64,000 bases of DNA. Origin: Bicyclus anynana. Its lineage: Eukaryota; Arthropoda; Insecta; Lepidoptera; Nymphalidae. The stretch is from contig NC_069102.1 in the NCBI RefSeq assembly GCF_947172395.1, positions 13,850,250 to 13,914,249 on the forward strand, read 5' to 3'. Below are positions 22,092 through 33,270 of the stretch, in pieces (position 1 is the stretch's first letter; each line of letters begins with the position of its first letter). The position numbers and the translations under genes are program-made. Below the pieces are notes generated by a model. It saw only the letters and a program-made list of their open reading frames with translations. It had not been told where the DNA came from and did no database searches.

Positions 22092-22360
22092 CGTATATCC
22101 ATTTTACTGCTATTTTCGAAATTTATGATTGGATTTGCGCTGTTTTTAACGAACTCCAAGAAAAGGAGATTATTGATGTTAATGAAATGTTTTATCTCTT
22201 CTATTCAGAATTCTATTATTATAGTATTTTTATAAAAATGGGTTTCGTAGTTTTTTTTTTAAATCACGTTGACCTCATATTGTAAAAGGAGGTAAAGTCA
22301 TGTAGAAAATTACACTTATAAACTGGCCAATTTTGCTTTGACAGTTTTAGAATTATTGGT
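22092..22360 (+). repeat. Left arm of inverted repeat, also part of a direct repeat
   Basis: 22122-22360 pairs with 22836-23295 in inverted orientation (shared AACTCCAAGAAAAGGAGATT and CATGTAGAAAATTACACTT-like words). 22092-22192 also recurs directly at 23732-23832 with only a few differences. Confidence 0.75.
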
Positions 22361-22408
22361 AAAGAAAATTATACCTAAAGGCCTTTAAATATAGTCCAAT
22401 ATACAATC

Positions 22409-22564
22409 GTCATTATCAACCCATATTCAGCTCACTGCTGAGCTCGAGTCTCCTCTCAGAAATAGTTAGTTGTTAGGCCAATAGTCCACCTGGCCCAATG
22501 CGGATTGGCAGACTTCAGAACTGAGAAAATTCTCTGGTATGCAGGTTTGCTCACGATGTTTTTC
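22409..22564 (-). mobile_element. SINE B fragment
   Basis: CATTATCAACCCATATTCAG, GCGGATTGGCAGACTTCAG and GTTTGCTCACGATG match the 3' half of SINE B on the minus strand. It lies in the spacer of the inverted repeat. Confidence 0.75.
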
Positions 22565-22809
22565 TGTATTCTTACGGGAACGGGAACCACGAGGGTAAAT
22601 CCGCGCGGCGTCTACTAATTAATATTATAAAGCTGTAGAGTTTGTTTGTTTGCTTGAACGCGCTAATCTTAGGAACTACTGGCCCGTTTTGAAAAATTCT
22701 TTTAGTGTTAGATAGCCCATTTATCGAGAAAGGCTATAAGCTGTATATTATACTCTTAGTTTTACGGGAACCGGAAACACGCGGGTGAAACGGCGCTACG
22801 TCAGCAGGT
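22565..22809 (+). mobile_element. Two partial Helitron type A copies in tandem
   Basis: 22565-22617 is a 3' end (CGGGAACGGGAACCACGAGG ... CGTCTACTAA). 22618-22809 starts TAATATTATAAAGCTGTAGA and ends CTACGTCAGCAGG. Both have decayed CTAG ends. Confidence 0.7.
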
Positions 22810-22835
22810 TATGGATAAGTGTAAAATTGTCATGT

Positions 22836-23295
22836 CAATAATTCTAAAACTGTCAAAGCAAAATTGGCCAGATTTTAAGTGAAATTTTCTACATGACTGT
22901 GCGTACTTTTATTATATGAGGTCAATATGATTTAAAAACAAAACTACTAAACCCATTTTTATAAAAAAACTATAATAACAGAATTCTGAGATATAACATT
23001 TCATCAACATCAATAATCTCTGTTTAAATCGATAAAGGTTGTCGTGACCGCCGATAGATGGCGTTAGTAGTCGTCTAACTCACGCTACGATTGTTCCATT
23101 TCGATATCATATAAGTTGAACGAATAAGCCCACCAGGTGGTTGTTACTTAATATTAGTTTCTATATATATTGTGAAGTGAGTAATAAAAGTTAAGTCAAA
23201 AGAGTGTTGTGTTGTGTTTAAATTGTAGTAAAGTCATCGAACAATCTCCTTTTCTTGGAGTTTGTTAAAAACTGCGTCCTATTATATCATAAATT
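22836..23295 (-). repeat. Right arm of inverted repeat (split by LTR)
   Basis: Reverse-complementary to 22122-22360. The arm is interrupted by the solo LTR at 23021-23243 and resumes at CTCCTTTTCTTGGAGTTTGT. Confidence 0.75.
23021..23243 (+). mobile_element. Solo LTR, 223 bp, with 5-bp target duplication
   Basis: Starts TGTTTAAATCGATAAAGG and ends GTCATCGAACA (TG...CA), flanked by ATCTC on both sides (23016-23020, 23244-23248). It contains TATATATAT and an AATAAA signal (23183-23188), as an LTR should. It lies exactly where the inverted-repeat arm loses homology. No internal retroviral-type genes are adjacent. Confidence 0.75.
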
Positions 23296-23731
23296 GCCTG
23301 GCCATACTTATAGGCCTTGGCCTATGAGTAGTTTTTGTTTATTCAGTCTGATCAGTGCTCCTGCGTGGACTGCGATTCCAGAGCTGAGACAGTGTCTAGT
23401 CCAGCTCTTCGCCTCGCGCGAACTGCGATTGTATCGCTGTCCTGCGGCTGGGCTGTGTCTTGTCCGGTGCTTGCGTCATGGACAGTAAACATGTTCATTA
23501 GGCGTCCACAAGCGGTGGAGAGATGTCGCTTAATTGGCGGAGCTGTCTAAGCGTGACCACTGGCCGTGTACAGATATCGTTCTAATGAACTATTACACGA
23601 ATTACTCGTGATCGGAAACTACAGGATATATCGTGGACAACGTCCCTGCCTTTCACTTTCTTTCCGAGAAACTCCAAAATAATAAATTATTATTACACAA
23701 GAAACAAAATATATAAAACAAAATCTTTAAG

Positions 23732-23832
23732 TATATCCATTTTACTGCTATTTTCGAAATTTATGATTGAATTTGCGCTGTTTTTAACGAACTCCAAGAA
23801 AAGGAGATTATTGATGTTAATGAAATGTTCTT
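23732..23832 (+). repeat. Direct copy of 22092-22192
   Basis: TATATCCATTTTACTGCTAT through GATGTTAATGAAATGTT is repeated almost unchanged 1.64 kb downstream. The copy stops where SINE B begins. Confidence 0.8.
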
Positions 23833-24028
23833 TCAGACTTCACATACGCATAGAATTTCTTTTCAAGTTTCCTCACGATGTTTTCCTTCACCGTTTGAGA
23901 CACGTGATATTTAATTTATTAAAATGCACACAACTGAAAAGTTGGAGGTGCATGCTCCGGACCGGATTTGAACCCACACCCTCCGGAATCGGAGGCAGAG
24001 GTCATATCCACTGGGCTAACACGGCTCT
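23833..24028 (-). mobile_element. SINE B with intact tRNA head
   Basis: On the minus strand it starts AGAGCCGTGTTAGCCCAGTGG-like and contains GGTTCAAATCCGGTCCGG. The 3' half is truncated. Confidence 0.8.
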
Positions 24029-24089
24029 ATTAATAAATACAAAGCCTATTTGAACAAAGCATATTTTGATGTTGATCTTAAGAGTTGTC

Positions 24090-24300
24090 TACACGCACCC
24101 AACATCGGCAAGTCATCACGATGACGCGACAATCTACAACATCATCGACGGCGCCTTCCGACGCTCTAATCACGTAACACTCGCCCATTACGATGACCAG
24201 CGTCCGGACGTTGGTCGTCGATCGTTGGACGTTGGTCATTAGGTGCGTGCTATGTATAGACCGGTAGCAGGAAGCGCCAATAACAGTCGTGTCTATTATA
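24090..24300. repeat. GC-richer dispersed segment, copy 1
   Basis: CGGCAAGTCATC, CGCTCTAATCACGTAACACT, CGCCCATTACG and ACCGGTAGCAGGA recur in order at 25005-25100. Repeated GTTGGACGTTGG-type words are seen. Unclassified. Confidence 0.5.
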
Positions 24301-24546
24301 TCTAATCGATCTTCTTTACTTTAACAACAGCAATTTCATTAGTTGTAAGTATGATAGTACATCTCGTTAGTCCATAGTCAATCTATGTGGCAATTCCATG
24401 TTCTTGGAGGAAAGAAGCTTTTTTTTCTTATAAGATGTTTCAATACAAATTCCCAAACCGGAGTTAAAGAGTTGTTGATCTTATGAGCTATCGGTCCTGT
24501 TTATTATCATCAGAATGTAATAGATATTGTTACAGTCAAATTTCAA

Positions 24547-24640
24547 ACATTATCAGTCTAAGCCAGTTTTAGAGAAGACAGGTCTCTGCTACATATCCCA
24601 TCTCCTATAGGAGAGAGACCTGGACCTGTAGTAAGCCGTT
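24547..24640 (+). repeat. Dispersed repeat D
   Basis: ATATCCCATCTCCTATAGGA and GACCTGGACCTGTAGTAAGC match the element at 18517. Confidence 0.5.
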
Positions 24641-24667
24641 TATCATTATCAAGTTTTAATTTGATAA

Positions 24668-24870
24668 TCTATAGTAATATTATAAAGAGCAAAGATTTGT
24701 TTGTTTATTTTTTGTTTGTTTGCAATGAAAAGGCTCACAAACTATTGAACCGATTTGAAATTCTTTCACTATTGAAGCTACAATATCCCTGAGTGCTATA
24801 GGCTATAATTTATCCCCATATTCCCACAAGAACGCGAACTACGCGGGTTAAATCACACGGCGCCTGCTAA
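24668..24870 (+). mobile_element. Helitron variant
   Basis: TCTATAGTAATATTATAAAG at the 5' end and GCGCCTGCTAA at the 3' end, with a body distinct from types A and B (GGCTCACAAACTATTGAACC). Confidence 0.65.
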
Positions 24871-25004
24871 TGACGAATTAACCGAACTGAGTCCCGCAAA
24901 ATAATTAAATACGCAGAAGTCCCATTTGAATAGTATTTTGACGTTAAAATCAAAATGGAGTTATGTGTAGACAACTCCTAAGATTGATCCTAGAAATTCG
25001 GCAA

Positions 25005-25100
25005 GTCATCGCGCTCTAATCACGTACCACTCGCCCATTACGTTGGACCGTTGGACGCTGGGTGTTGGGCGTTGGATGTCGACACCGGTAGCAGGATGCA
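25005..25100. repeat. GC-richer dispersed segment, copy 2
   Basis: TTCGGCAAGTCATCGCGCTC, TAATCACGTACCACTCGCCC and ACACCGGTAGCAGGATG parallel copy 1 at 24090-24300, with a deletion. Confidence 0.5.
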
Positions 25101-27640
25101 GCCACTAAATTAAGATCGATCTCTTAATGGAATATTAATGCATTGTTGCCCGTCGTTACGATTGGTACACAATGCAATCGGATGATTTAATCGGTAGCAA
25201 ATTCGACATCGTGTCTACGCGCCTTTATGTTTTTTTTTTATTTTTAAATTATTTAAAAAACTAGGTTCTGTTTTCGACGCGTTTAAATACATTTGGTATG
25301 TTTGCGGTTCAATAAAAACTATGAATATGAGTTTGCGTTATTTGAATGAATATTTTTCACGGAAAATTTTAGTACTCACTAAAAGTTGGAAGCATGCAGT
25401 TTTCGTTGAAAAATATTTATTAAGTAAATACCTAATTAACGTTTAATTTGTACAAAAATTATAAGCAGAAATCGGAACTGCTGATAAAAGACCGAAATAC
25501 CGAAAATCAAGAGTCATAAATAGGGAGTCAGAGTGAGAAATACGATCTTTTCTCATACCGATTGATTTGAAAACTTAAATGCAATATCTGTTCAACACCT
25601 TTTACATAGAAAGAGTTAGAGCGACACCTCACGAAAACTTACAAAAAAAAGAGAAAGAAAAACAACGGACCGAATTGAGAACCTCTTTCTTTTTGAATCC
25701 GATTAAAAAGGAGAATGCAGTCTCTATGTAGGTTTTTAATTTGAAATTCGAATGTCTGCATACCGATACTATATGGAGCTATAGAATAGTAATTCTACAC
25801 TTTTTAGTAAGAGAGTTGTACCTGTCATAGCCGTCATCGCATACGGAACTGTACAACGCATACAGAAAGAACAAGTAAGTATATCTATATGTAAACGAGA
25901 GAATGTTTGCTGTAACATCATTAACACTCTGCTAGTAATTGTAAAGCTTCGCGCACACTGAAATGAAATGAATGAAATGAATGAATGATATATTAGAGTT
26001 TGAGTTGCGTTCAAAGTTGGGTTCTACCTACCAATCACGAATCAGAATGCAATCTCCAATGAAATGCAAATTTTATGAAGATATAATGAGAGATTTTGGT
26101 TGGTTTTAAAAAGCTCGTCTTTGGCAAAGCCTGAATCGTTGAAAATCTTACACCGTACAAAATACTCAACCTTCTTGTTTTTATTCATACACTGCACTAG
26201 ATTCAATTTAAACTAGTATTGGAGTTACATCTCTAGTTGAACGGCTTATGCACGCCGCTGCTGCTGCGGTAAGAACCTAACCAAAATACTAGGAACCAAA
26301 AAAGTATTTAAGAAGTCGTGGAGCTATGAATTCTTTTATACTAAATCAATTGACAAATTATTTACTTAATAAGTTTTTGTTTTAGTATTCAACGGTTTTT
26401 CTTTACTAGTCTACGTGAGATTTATGAAATAATTCAGCTAAAATTAAGTTATAGTAAGTAAGTGTTAAGTAAATGAATCAAGTTTTTCAATCAAGACAAA
26501 AAAAATGTCTTCTAACTTCTTTATAGTTATTTCAAATCCGTGCACCCAAAGAGTATGCGTGGTGCATAAAGTAAAACGCAGTTTTTGTATCTTCGTTGGA
26601 GAATCGAGTACGAAAATCTGCAGCCAGGCGTCTGTCGTGCTATACTGTCGCTCGGGATGACGTGACAAGTTTTTGTCAAGTCTGTGAACCGGTCAAGTGT
26701 GTCCGGCATCGACGCGACTTGCAAGCTGTTTAAATTCGTGAAGCATAACAAACATGGTCAGACCCTTGAGCTAATGCTATAAAGTTTCCTCATTTCTCAA
26801 GAATATTATTACCTATGTTCTTTAAATGTTCTTCATTTTAGACTACTTTTATAAACGCTTTTTTTAGAGTCAATGAATTAATAACCATCAGTACCTCTAA
26901 CTTAGACGTTTAGATTTCTGAAATAATCATTTATCTTATTAGAATATTTATAACCTTCAGAGTTTTAGTTTACATACCTATTTGATTTTTGAAACCTATT
27001 TTTTTAGACACATTTGTAAAGATAATTATTATAGCTTTAGTTTTTAATTAACGAATTTATTCAATTAAGTATCACCATTACTTTAAGCTTTTACATTTAT
27101 TTCTTATCATAAATTGTGATAAAAACTTAATGTCAATTCGGCTTGAATAAGCTTAAAAGAGCTCGTAGATTAATTTTAGTTTTTTCGTCAAATTTCAGAA
27201 GCAGAATTAAAGTTGGTTACAATTTCCAAATATGTACCAATCTACTTATCAAGTAGGTATCAGATTGTTTCTGTTTGTAGAAATTGTTATGGTATCCTCA
27301 GCATGTGATGGTATAGTATACTTAACTAGTATACTTTGTTATGGTATATTAGGTAATAGGTATGCACTAAAAATAGAAAAGGACCCACAATTGAACCCTG
27401 TGAAACACTCACTAATGGTAATAGTTTCAATATAATATCTTCCAAAAGCTGGCAACCATTTATAAGGAATTTATATAATGGCTAGATTTACTATATGTAA
27501 GTACATTCACAAGAGGGCAAAGCCCTAAGTTGATTCATGGGAAAATTTTTGCCGCTATAACGTTTTGCATGTACGCTGTATTCCGAACCCTTTCTACCGG
27601 AAGCTTAGTTTAGAACTCCTCATCCCAGGACGTCAAACAC
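25101..27640. other. Intergenic, no gene seen
   Basis: AT-rich sequence with short open frames lacking any motif; a (GAAT)-like run lies near 25963-25987. Nothing else is recognised. Confidence 0.45.
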
Positions 27641-27975
27641 CTGGTCTGCTACAGATCAGATAATCGATAATTACCAGTCCATTCGCAACGAGCGGCGCGC
27701 CGGGCGAGGCTGACTACGGTCAACGCTCCAGAAGTTATCTGTGCACTGCACAGCACTGCACATGCACAAGCACAACACAGATCACTGCACACTTGCACAG
27801 GGGGTTTCGGTACACTGTCGTGAGGGGTCATGCGAGGCGCAGTTGCACAGGTGCGCAGGCGCAGAGACGTCGTTCGGGCCGAGTGGTCGCGCGCTCACTG
27901 CCGGCTTGACTCCCTCCCGGCTCCCGCGCACAGCTTTTTGCAAAGCTCCAACTTCGAAGTCCGGTCTAGATGTCA
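27641..27975. promoter_or_regulatory. GC- and CpG-rich island, function unknown
   Basis: GAGCGGCGCGCCGGGCGAGG, repeated GCACTGCACA/TGCACA words, GGTGCGCAGGCGCAGAG and GCTCCCGCGCACAGC stand out from AT-rich flanks. It could be a promoter or enhancer. Frames of 60-86 codons cross it on both strands, none recognisable. Confidence 0.3.
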
Positions 27976-28439
27976 AAGCGTATTCAGATGATAAAAAGTA
28001 AAATCGCTCTTACTTCCAAATGTCTGCTGTACGATATTAGACCTATAACACCAATATTGTTATTTAAAATGTGCTTAGCAACGCTTTTTTATAACTTTCA
28101 AAATGAAAAAATATCCGTCTGAAGCTTTAGGACATCTAAGCAAGCACTTTTGTCTCTGTATTATCAAACTTTTTTGAAAATATTTTTCTGCCCTGTGAAT
28201 CAGTGAAAGCTTTCTATGTTGTTAAGTTGGACATTTTCGTTCATATCAACGATTATTGGAACTGAATCTCTATTACAATATCAATTTTGCTTTTTTTTTA
28301 ATTTATACCAGAGTACCTATTACCTACTACTTTATACTTGGATCGTTCGACTAATAGCTAGGGTGTATGTTGTATATTAGTATTCATAGTTTTATCTATG
28401 CTTCATAATCTGTCAAGTATTAATATCCACTTACCGGCG

Positions 28440-28880
28440 CGAAGCCATCCGTCACAACTCTGTGATCGATGGCACCGCTTGCGAGATAAACGCTGCCAAC
28501 TTGTCACTAGATGTACTGACCAGTATACTGAGTACTGACCCTACCACACAATGTCGTACACAAGGTCTATGTCTAAGGTATGTAAGTACAAATTGTACCA
28601 AATCAAAATTCAGTAAAACCAATCAAAGGTCAGGCACAGGGTCAGGTCACAGTAGTTATACTGTGGTCAGGTACAGGCCCACAAATACCAACAGGGCAAG
28701 ATATATACGAGTAAAAGCTCTTAAAAAGAAGGAAAGCACAAATCTGTCGATCGAAAACATTGTTTCTCGGTAAATGCTTTTGTGCAGCGCAAATTTCTTG
28801 CTGTCAATCACACATCGGCTCGTATACCGGTCCGTCGACTAGTCCGCCGACCGGTCGGTCGAGCGATCCGCATTATTATG
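28440..28880. other. GC-richer unique stretch
   Basis: Contains a 103-codon frame (28462-28773) without known motifs, then TCGTATACCGGTCCGTCGAC and GTCCGCCGACCGGTCGGTCG, a CCGGT-rich block ending in CTAATTGAC. Not called coding; possibly regulatory. Confidence 0.25.
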
Positions 28881-29054
28881 ACAACATGTTGCTAATTGAC
28901 AGTACTCAAACAGCTTAAACTATTTTACACTTGAAGTAACGGTTTGTAGCTTCATTTTCAATAGGCTACTTGACATTTTTTTATTTGGTCTTAAATAGTT
29001 CATCATAGTCTTGTAGAATTGGCGAATATAAATTTGAAATAACATTGTACTTAA

Positions 29055-29257
29055 TCTATACTAATACTGTAAAGATGAAGAGTTTGTTTGTTTGTTTGAT
29101 TGAACGCGCTATCTCAGAAACTACTGGTCCGATTTGAAAAATTCTTTCAGTGTTAGTAAATTAACCCATTTATCGAGGAAGGCTATAAGCTATATTTTAT
29201 CCCCGTTTTCCTACGGGAACGGAAACCACACGGGTGAAACCGCACGACGTCAGCTAG
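29055..29257 (+). mobile_element. Helitron type A
   Basis: TCTATACTAATACTGTAAAG to GACGTCAGCTAG, between A and T, with an intact type A body. Confidence 0.85.
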
Positions 29258-29549
29258 TAAATTATAAATAACTTTGTAACAAAATTATTTTGCTATTTGT
29301 ATGACCAAAACCTAAACCCTTGGATAACTTAAAAACACGATGCATATGAGTCAATTTAAACCCGTTCTAATCGGTACGAGGCCAAAGAAAGCGACTGCGA
29401 GTACAAAGTGTCAAGTATTAATCTCTTCGGTCTAAATCTTCCCAAACAGTCCGCTTAGCTTTGCTTATAATCTCTCATGAGGAAGCGACGCTGTGAAATT
29501 GATATTTAACCACTTTTACTGTAAACGCACATCATTGTTATAATAGAAA

Positions 29550-29862
29550 CACAATGATAACACGTCTCGTTGACCGCGCTCTCCTTAAGTACATCAAAAA
29601 TATCACATTTGAATAAAGTGCGGAAAAAGGCTGCATACGTAATGCTCCGCCTTTACGCGATGTTTAACAAAAAAAGCAAATTGTGCCTCCGTTCAAAGCC
29701 AACGCTTTATAAAACCACGATCCGTCCGATCTTAACCTACGCTAGTGTAGTGTTTGCCCACCGTCCCAAAACGACCCTTAAGCCGCTCCAAACATTGCAA
29801 AACCGGTTTCTGCGATATTTCAATCTATTAGTGAGAATCGTACCAAAATACGGTAGGTAATC
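29550..29862 (+). pseudogene. Jockey-like LINE reverse-transcriptase C-terminal fragment
   Basis: The frame 29570-29860 encodes LNKVRKKAAYVMLRLYAMFN, KSKLCLRSKPTLYKTTIRPI and LTYASVVFAHRPKTTLKPLQ, the region after the RT palm in Jockey-type non-LTR elements. It is truncated at both sides and has lost the catalytic domain. A longer relative lies at 35498-36185. Confidence 0.8.
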
Positions 29863-30055
29863 TCTCTCGTGTTTTTTACGAATAGCATAAAGTATTAGTA
29901 TATAAAAAATAAAGTAATAATAAAACTAGTAATAAAGAATAACATAAGAATAGTAAAGACAGCGACGTTTTCGTCTCATTGCAACGAAAGAAGCTGCGTA
30001 AACAAAATTATTCCGTTATCTTTTGGTGCACATTAGTCTTTATATTTTTATTCAA

Positions 30056-30233
30056 TGACAAGTTAGTCCAACTGAGATATCACCTGATGTGAAGTGACGA
30101 TGCACTCTAATATGGTAGCTGGCTTACTTTACTTTTTACTATTGTACCCAAATCTCTGACGGTTTTTATACAAGGCATCGTACCAGAACGCTAATTTGCT
30201 TGACGGTGCGTTTATACCGATAGGGTCATATAT
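30056..30233 (-). mobile_element. SINE A, diverged
   Basis: CAAGTTAGTCCAACTGAGAT, CATCGTACCAGAACGCTAAT and TTGACGGTGCGTTTATACCG match SINE A on the minus strand. Confidence 0.55.
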
Positions 30234-30957
30234 GTATTGAGCATACTGGGCTTAAATATTAGTGATGGTCGCATAGCTGGGCGTGTTATCAATATGTTTC
30301 CAGCATTAACGTGACAAGTCACAGTTTTCCGGCAGCCCCGCTGCGCCGACATCGGTAAAGGTAAAGAACGTTAACTCACATAATATTACTTACGGAAATC
30401 GGATTTGGAGGTAAGAATTTTATTAATCAACATTTGCATTTAAAGTAATATTATAAGCTGCTACACGCCCATTAGTTACACGTCAAAGCTACACAACACA
30501 TCAGTATTATGTAACCAAAGTCAATTATAATTCTTGATGATGCAATACTAAATATATTGGATAGGTACTGCTTAATAAAATCAGAAGTGATATTCTTTTA
30601 AAGCGTTGAGAAGAGACGAGGGGAAATTTAGTAGTATATAGCAGAGCTCCTTGTGATAGACAGCACCGGATTAAGGTGACCTGTGGACCATCCTATCCTT
30701 AAGTGAACTACAATAAATTATAATTAATTTAAAAAATGTTTATTTATTTTATTTATTTATTTACGTACACTTACAATATACATATAGAGACATACACAAA
30801 TAATATATAACTAGCTCACATTGACTTATACGTACATCTATGACAAGTGCACACAACATTCACTAAAAAACATGTAAACAGTCAAATATCACACAAGGAA
30901 CAAAAGAATATGTATAACTTAACTTAATTAATGTTAACATTTAAAAAGCGTAATATA

Positions 30958-31222
30958 TAATAATTTATTTATTTTGCTATTATCCGCAAAAAGCCGACGA
31001 AACAACGTCACCCAGGTTTGACGAAATACTCTCTACGTACGTTTCACCCCGTGCAAGCTCTTGCACGTTGTAGAGTCAACATATCCTGAAGATGCTCCGG
31101 TTTCGGGGTGAAACGTATGTAGAGAGTATTTCGTCAAACCTGGATGACGTTGTATTTTCGTATTTACGTACGTATTTCGTCGGCTATTCGCGGATAATAG
31201 CAAAATAAATAAATTATTATAC
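30958..31222. repeat. Large palindrome (foldback element) with ~95-bp arms
   Basis: The left arm 30958-31052 and right arm 31103-31222 are inverted copies (TTTATTTATTTTGCTATTAT; AGGTTTGACGAAATACTCTC; ACGTTTCACCCCG), the right with about 21 extra bases. The 50-base centre contains a GTGCAAG/CTTGCAC stem. Arm identity looks high, suggesting recent origin. Confidence 0.8.
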
Positions 31223-31799
31223 AATCATGATGAACTTCCGCAAAGTAACGCCTGCTTCTATCCAATATTTAGAAAATGATTACTTATGTATCAACCAACA
31301 TGAATTTTTAACCCGTGGATTATGAAATTGCTTTGACTTTCGTCATTCGTGTTTTCGGTGCTTCCCTAAACAATTGCTAAAATAGCTTACAGGTTTATCA
31401 AAGAGTAAGTAACAAGTAGAGTGGTAGTAGTAAGAGTGAAACAGAATATAGTAAGGGTAACAAGGGTAATATGGTACGAGCGGTACCTACGAGTAATTAT
31501 TTAAGAGTGATGAAAAACTTTCAGCTTTTATAAACTGACAAAGGACGCTACGACCAAGTGAAGAGGAAATAGACGAAATATCGTCTAATGGCACCAGCGG
31601 TGGAGTTGTTACAGTCCCATCTCTTTCGTACCAACGCAACAGAGATAACGTTAATGCCTGTTGCACTGCCATTGGATCATTGATCTATTTCTCTTTACGA
31701 GATTATGTCGTTGTATACAGACTCGGCCTCTTACATTAACACCATTTATAGTCAGTATCTATTGGTCTATATTCTAAGTAGTCAGTATAACTGTTACTT

Positions 31800-31935
31800 G
31801 GGCCCTGCGTCTCCCGCTGGGCACAGAGGCACCGCAGTCGCAGGCAGCAATTATATCGCCATATCAATCTACACCGCCACAGCCTCTAGTGCCGATAATT
31901 GCAGCCCAGTGCTGGGAAAACTGTTTGTGTCCGTT
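31800..31935. promoter_or_regulatory. Putative cis-regulatory segment
   Basis: A GC-richer block with GGCACCGCAGTCGCAGGCAG, CAATTATATCGCC and CCGATAATTGCAGCCC. No repeat match or coding motif. The call is motif- and composition-based only. Confidence 0.25.
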
Positions 31936-32149
31936 ATATATACTCAGGCCTAAATAAAGCAGTAATTCACCGTACTACCGCCCTTGATTTCTCTGTCTAA
32001 ATACTCGTACTTAATAGATAGTACTAGTTTCTTAGTAGCATTCTGATACGGTGTTTAATATATTGCGTTAGAAGGAGGCTTTTGTTAGAGCCTAAACGAC
32101 TTGTTGCATTTCAGTTGGACAGCTATCGTTGGGTTCTGACAGTGCTACT

Positions 32150-32350
32150 GTAAACATCATCTCCTTTCCCTTATCCCACTTAAGTGGGATCGGCAAAATA
32201 TGTCAATCTTATCCATTCGTCTCTATCACTCGTCAACTCATCATCCACTCCTTTTACTCACTCCAGCCATCTTTCCTTTGGCCTTCCTCTCCTCTATGTC
32301 CTTCCACTTGCACATTCAACATTTTTCTAGTAATATGACTTTCCTGTTTT
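32150..32350 (-). mobile_element. RTE-like LINE 3' fragment
   Basis: CTTATCCCACTTAAGTGGGA, TGTCAATCTTATCCATTCGT and CTTCCACTTGCACATTCAAC match the better-preserved copy at 36262-36580. Confidence 0.65.
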
Positions 32351-32554
32351 TTCTAGTAATATGGCGAATTTTTGGTGACATATTAAACGATACTTTCACG
32401 ACTGAATAATGTATCCCGCCAGGCACAGATTTTCTTTGTGTCTGTTTATACACTGCAATCTAGATTTAGATTTTTCATTTATCTTCGAAATATATTGTAT
32501 AACTAAATAGTAAATTGTATTTTGGTTCATTTTGATTTTGATTTAACAAATAAC

Positions 32555-32845
32555 TCACTCACTGCTGAGCTCAAGTCTCCTCTCAGAATGAGAGAGGTTA
32601 GGCCAATAGTCCACCACGCTGGCCTAATGCGGATAGCAGACTTTACACACGCAGAGAATTAAGAAAACTCTCTGGTATGCAGGTTCCCTCACGATGTTCC
32701 TTCACCGTTTGAGACAAGTGATATTTAATTCCTTAAAATGCACGTACCTATCTGAAAAGTTGGAAGTGCATGCCCCGGACCGGATTTGAACCTAGACCCT
32801 CCGGAATCGAAGGCAAAGGTATATCCACTGGGCTATCGCGGCTCT
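32555..32845 (-). mobile_element. SINE B, near full length
   Basis: The minus strand carries AGAGCCGCGATAGCCCAGTG, GGTTCAAATCCGGTCCGGGG and the body down to TGAGCTCAGCAGTGAGTGAG. The terminal (TGA)n is absent. Confidence 0.85.
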
Positions 32846-33119
32846 CTCTTTCAAAAAGAGACAAGTTTGGGGACATCTAGTTCTATATTATCTATTGGTA
32901 CTTAAATGCTAAAGCGAAGTGGCTAAGGAATCGATTACGAGTTTCCTTTTTAAATCGTAAAGATAAGTTTTATAAATAAGGACCTCTGTAAATTTAATCC
33001 GAGTCGTCTACTGTACTTATCGTCCATGTTTCGGAATGCTTTTTAATTTTTATACTTAATCACTTAATGAATGCCCGCCATAAAGCTTAAACGCTTATAA
33101 ATGTCGTCATAAAATTATA

Positions 33120-33270
33120 CATTACGATGTCCGGTGCTGTCGGCGCGCGGCGGGCCCATGGGCCCGTCCCAGGCCTGTTATCGCATGACTGATGCGTGCC
33201 CGCCACCTGCCCAGTGCCCAGCCCAGTGACCCCTGGTGACCAGGGCCACCTAAAGTCATGTTCCAGTCCT
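33120..33270. other. GC-rich patch
   Basis: CGGCGCGCGGCGGGCCCATG, TGCCCGCCACCTGCCCAGTG and CCCCTGGTGACCAGGGCCAC. Overlapping open frames on both strands have no known motif. Unassigned. Confidence 0.25.

Noticed and set aside
28462..28773. 103-codon frame as a possible small gene
   Set aside because: No start context, signal peptide, domain or splice evidence; kept only as an unclassified stretch.
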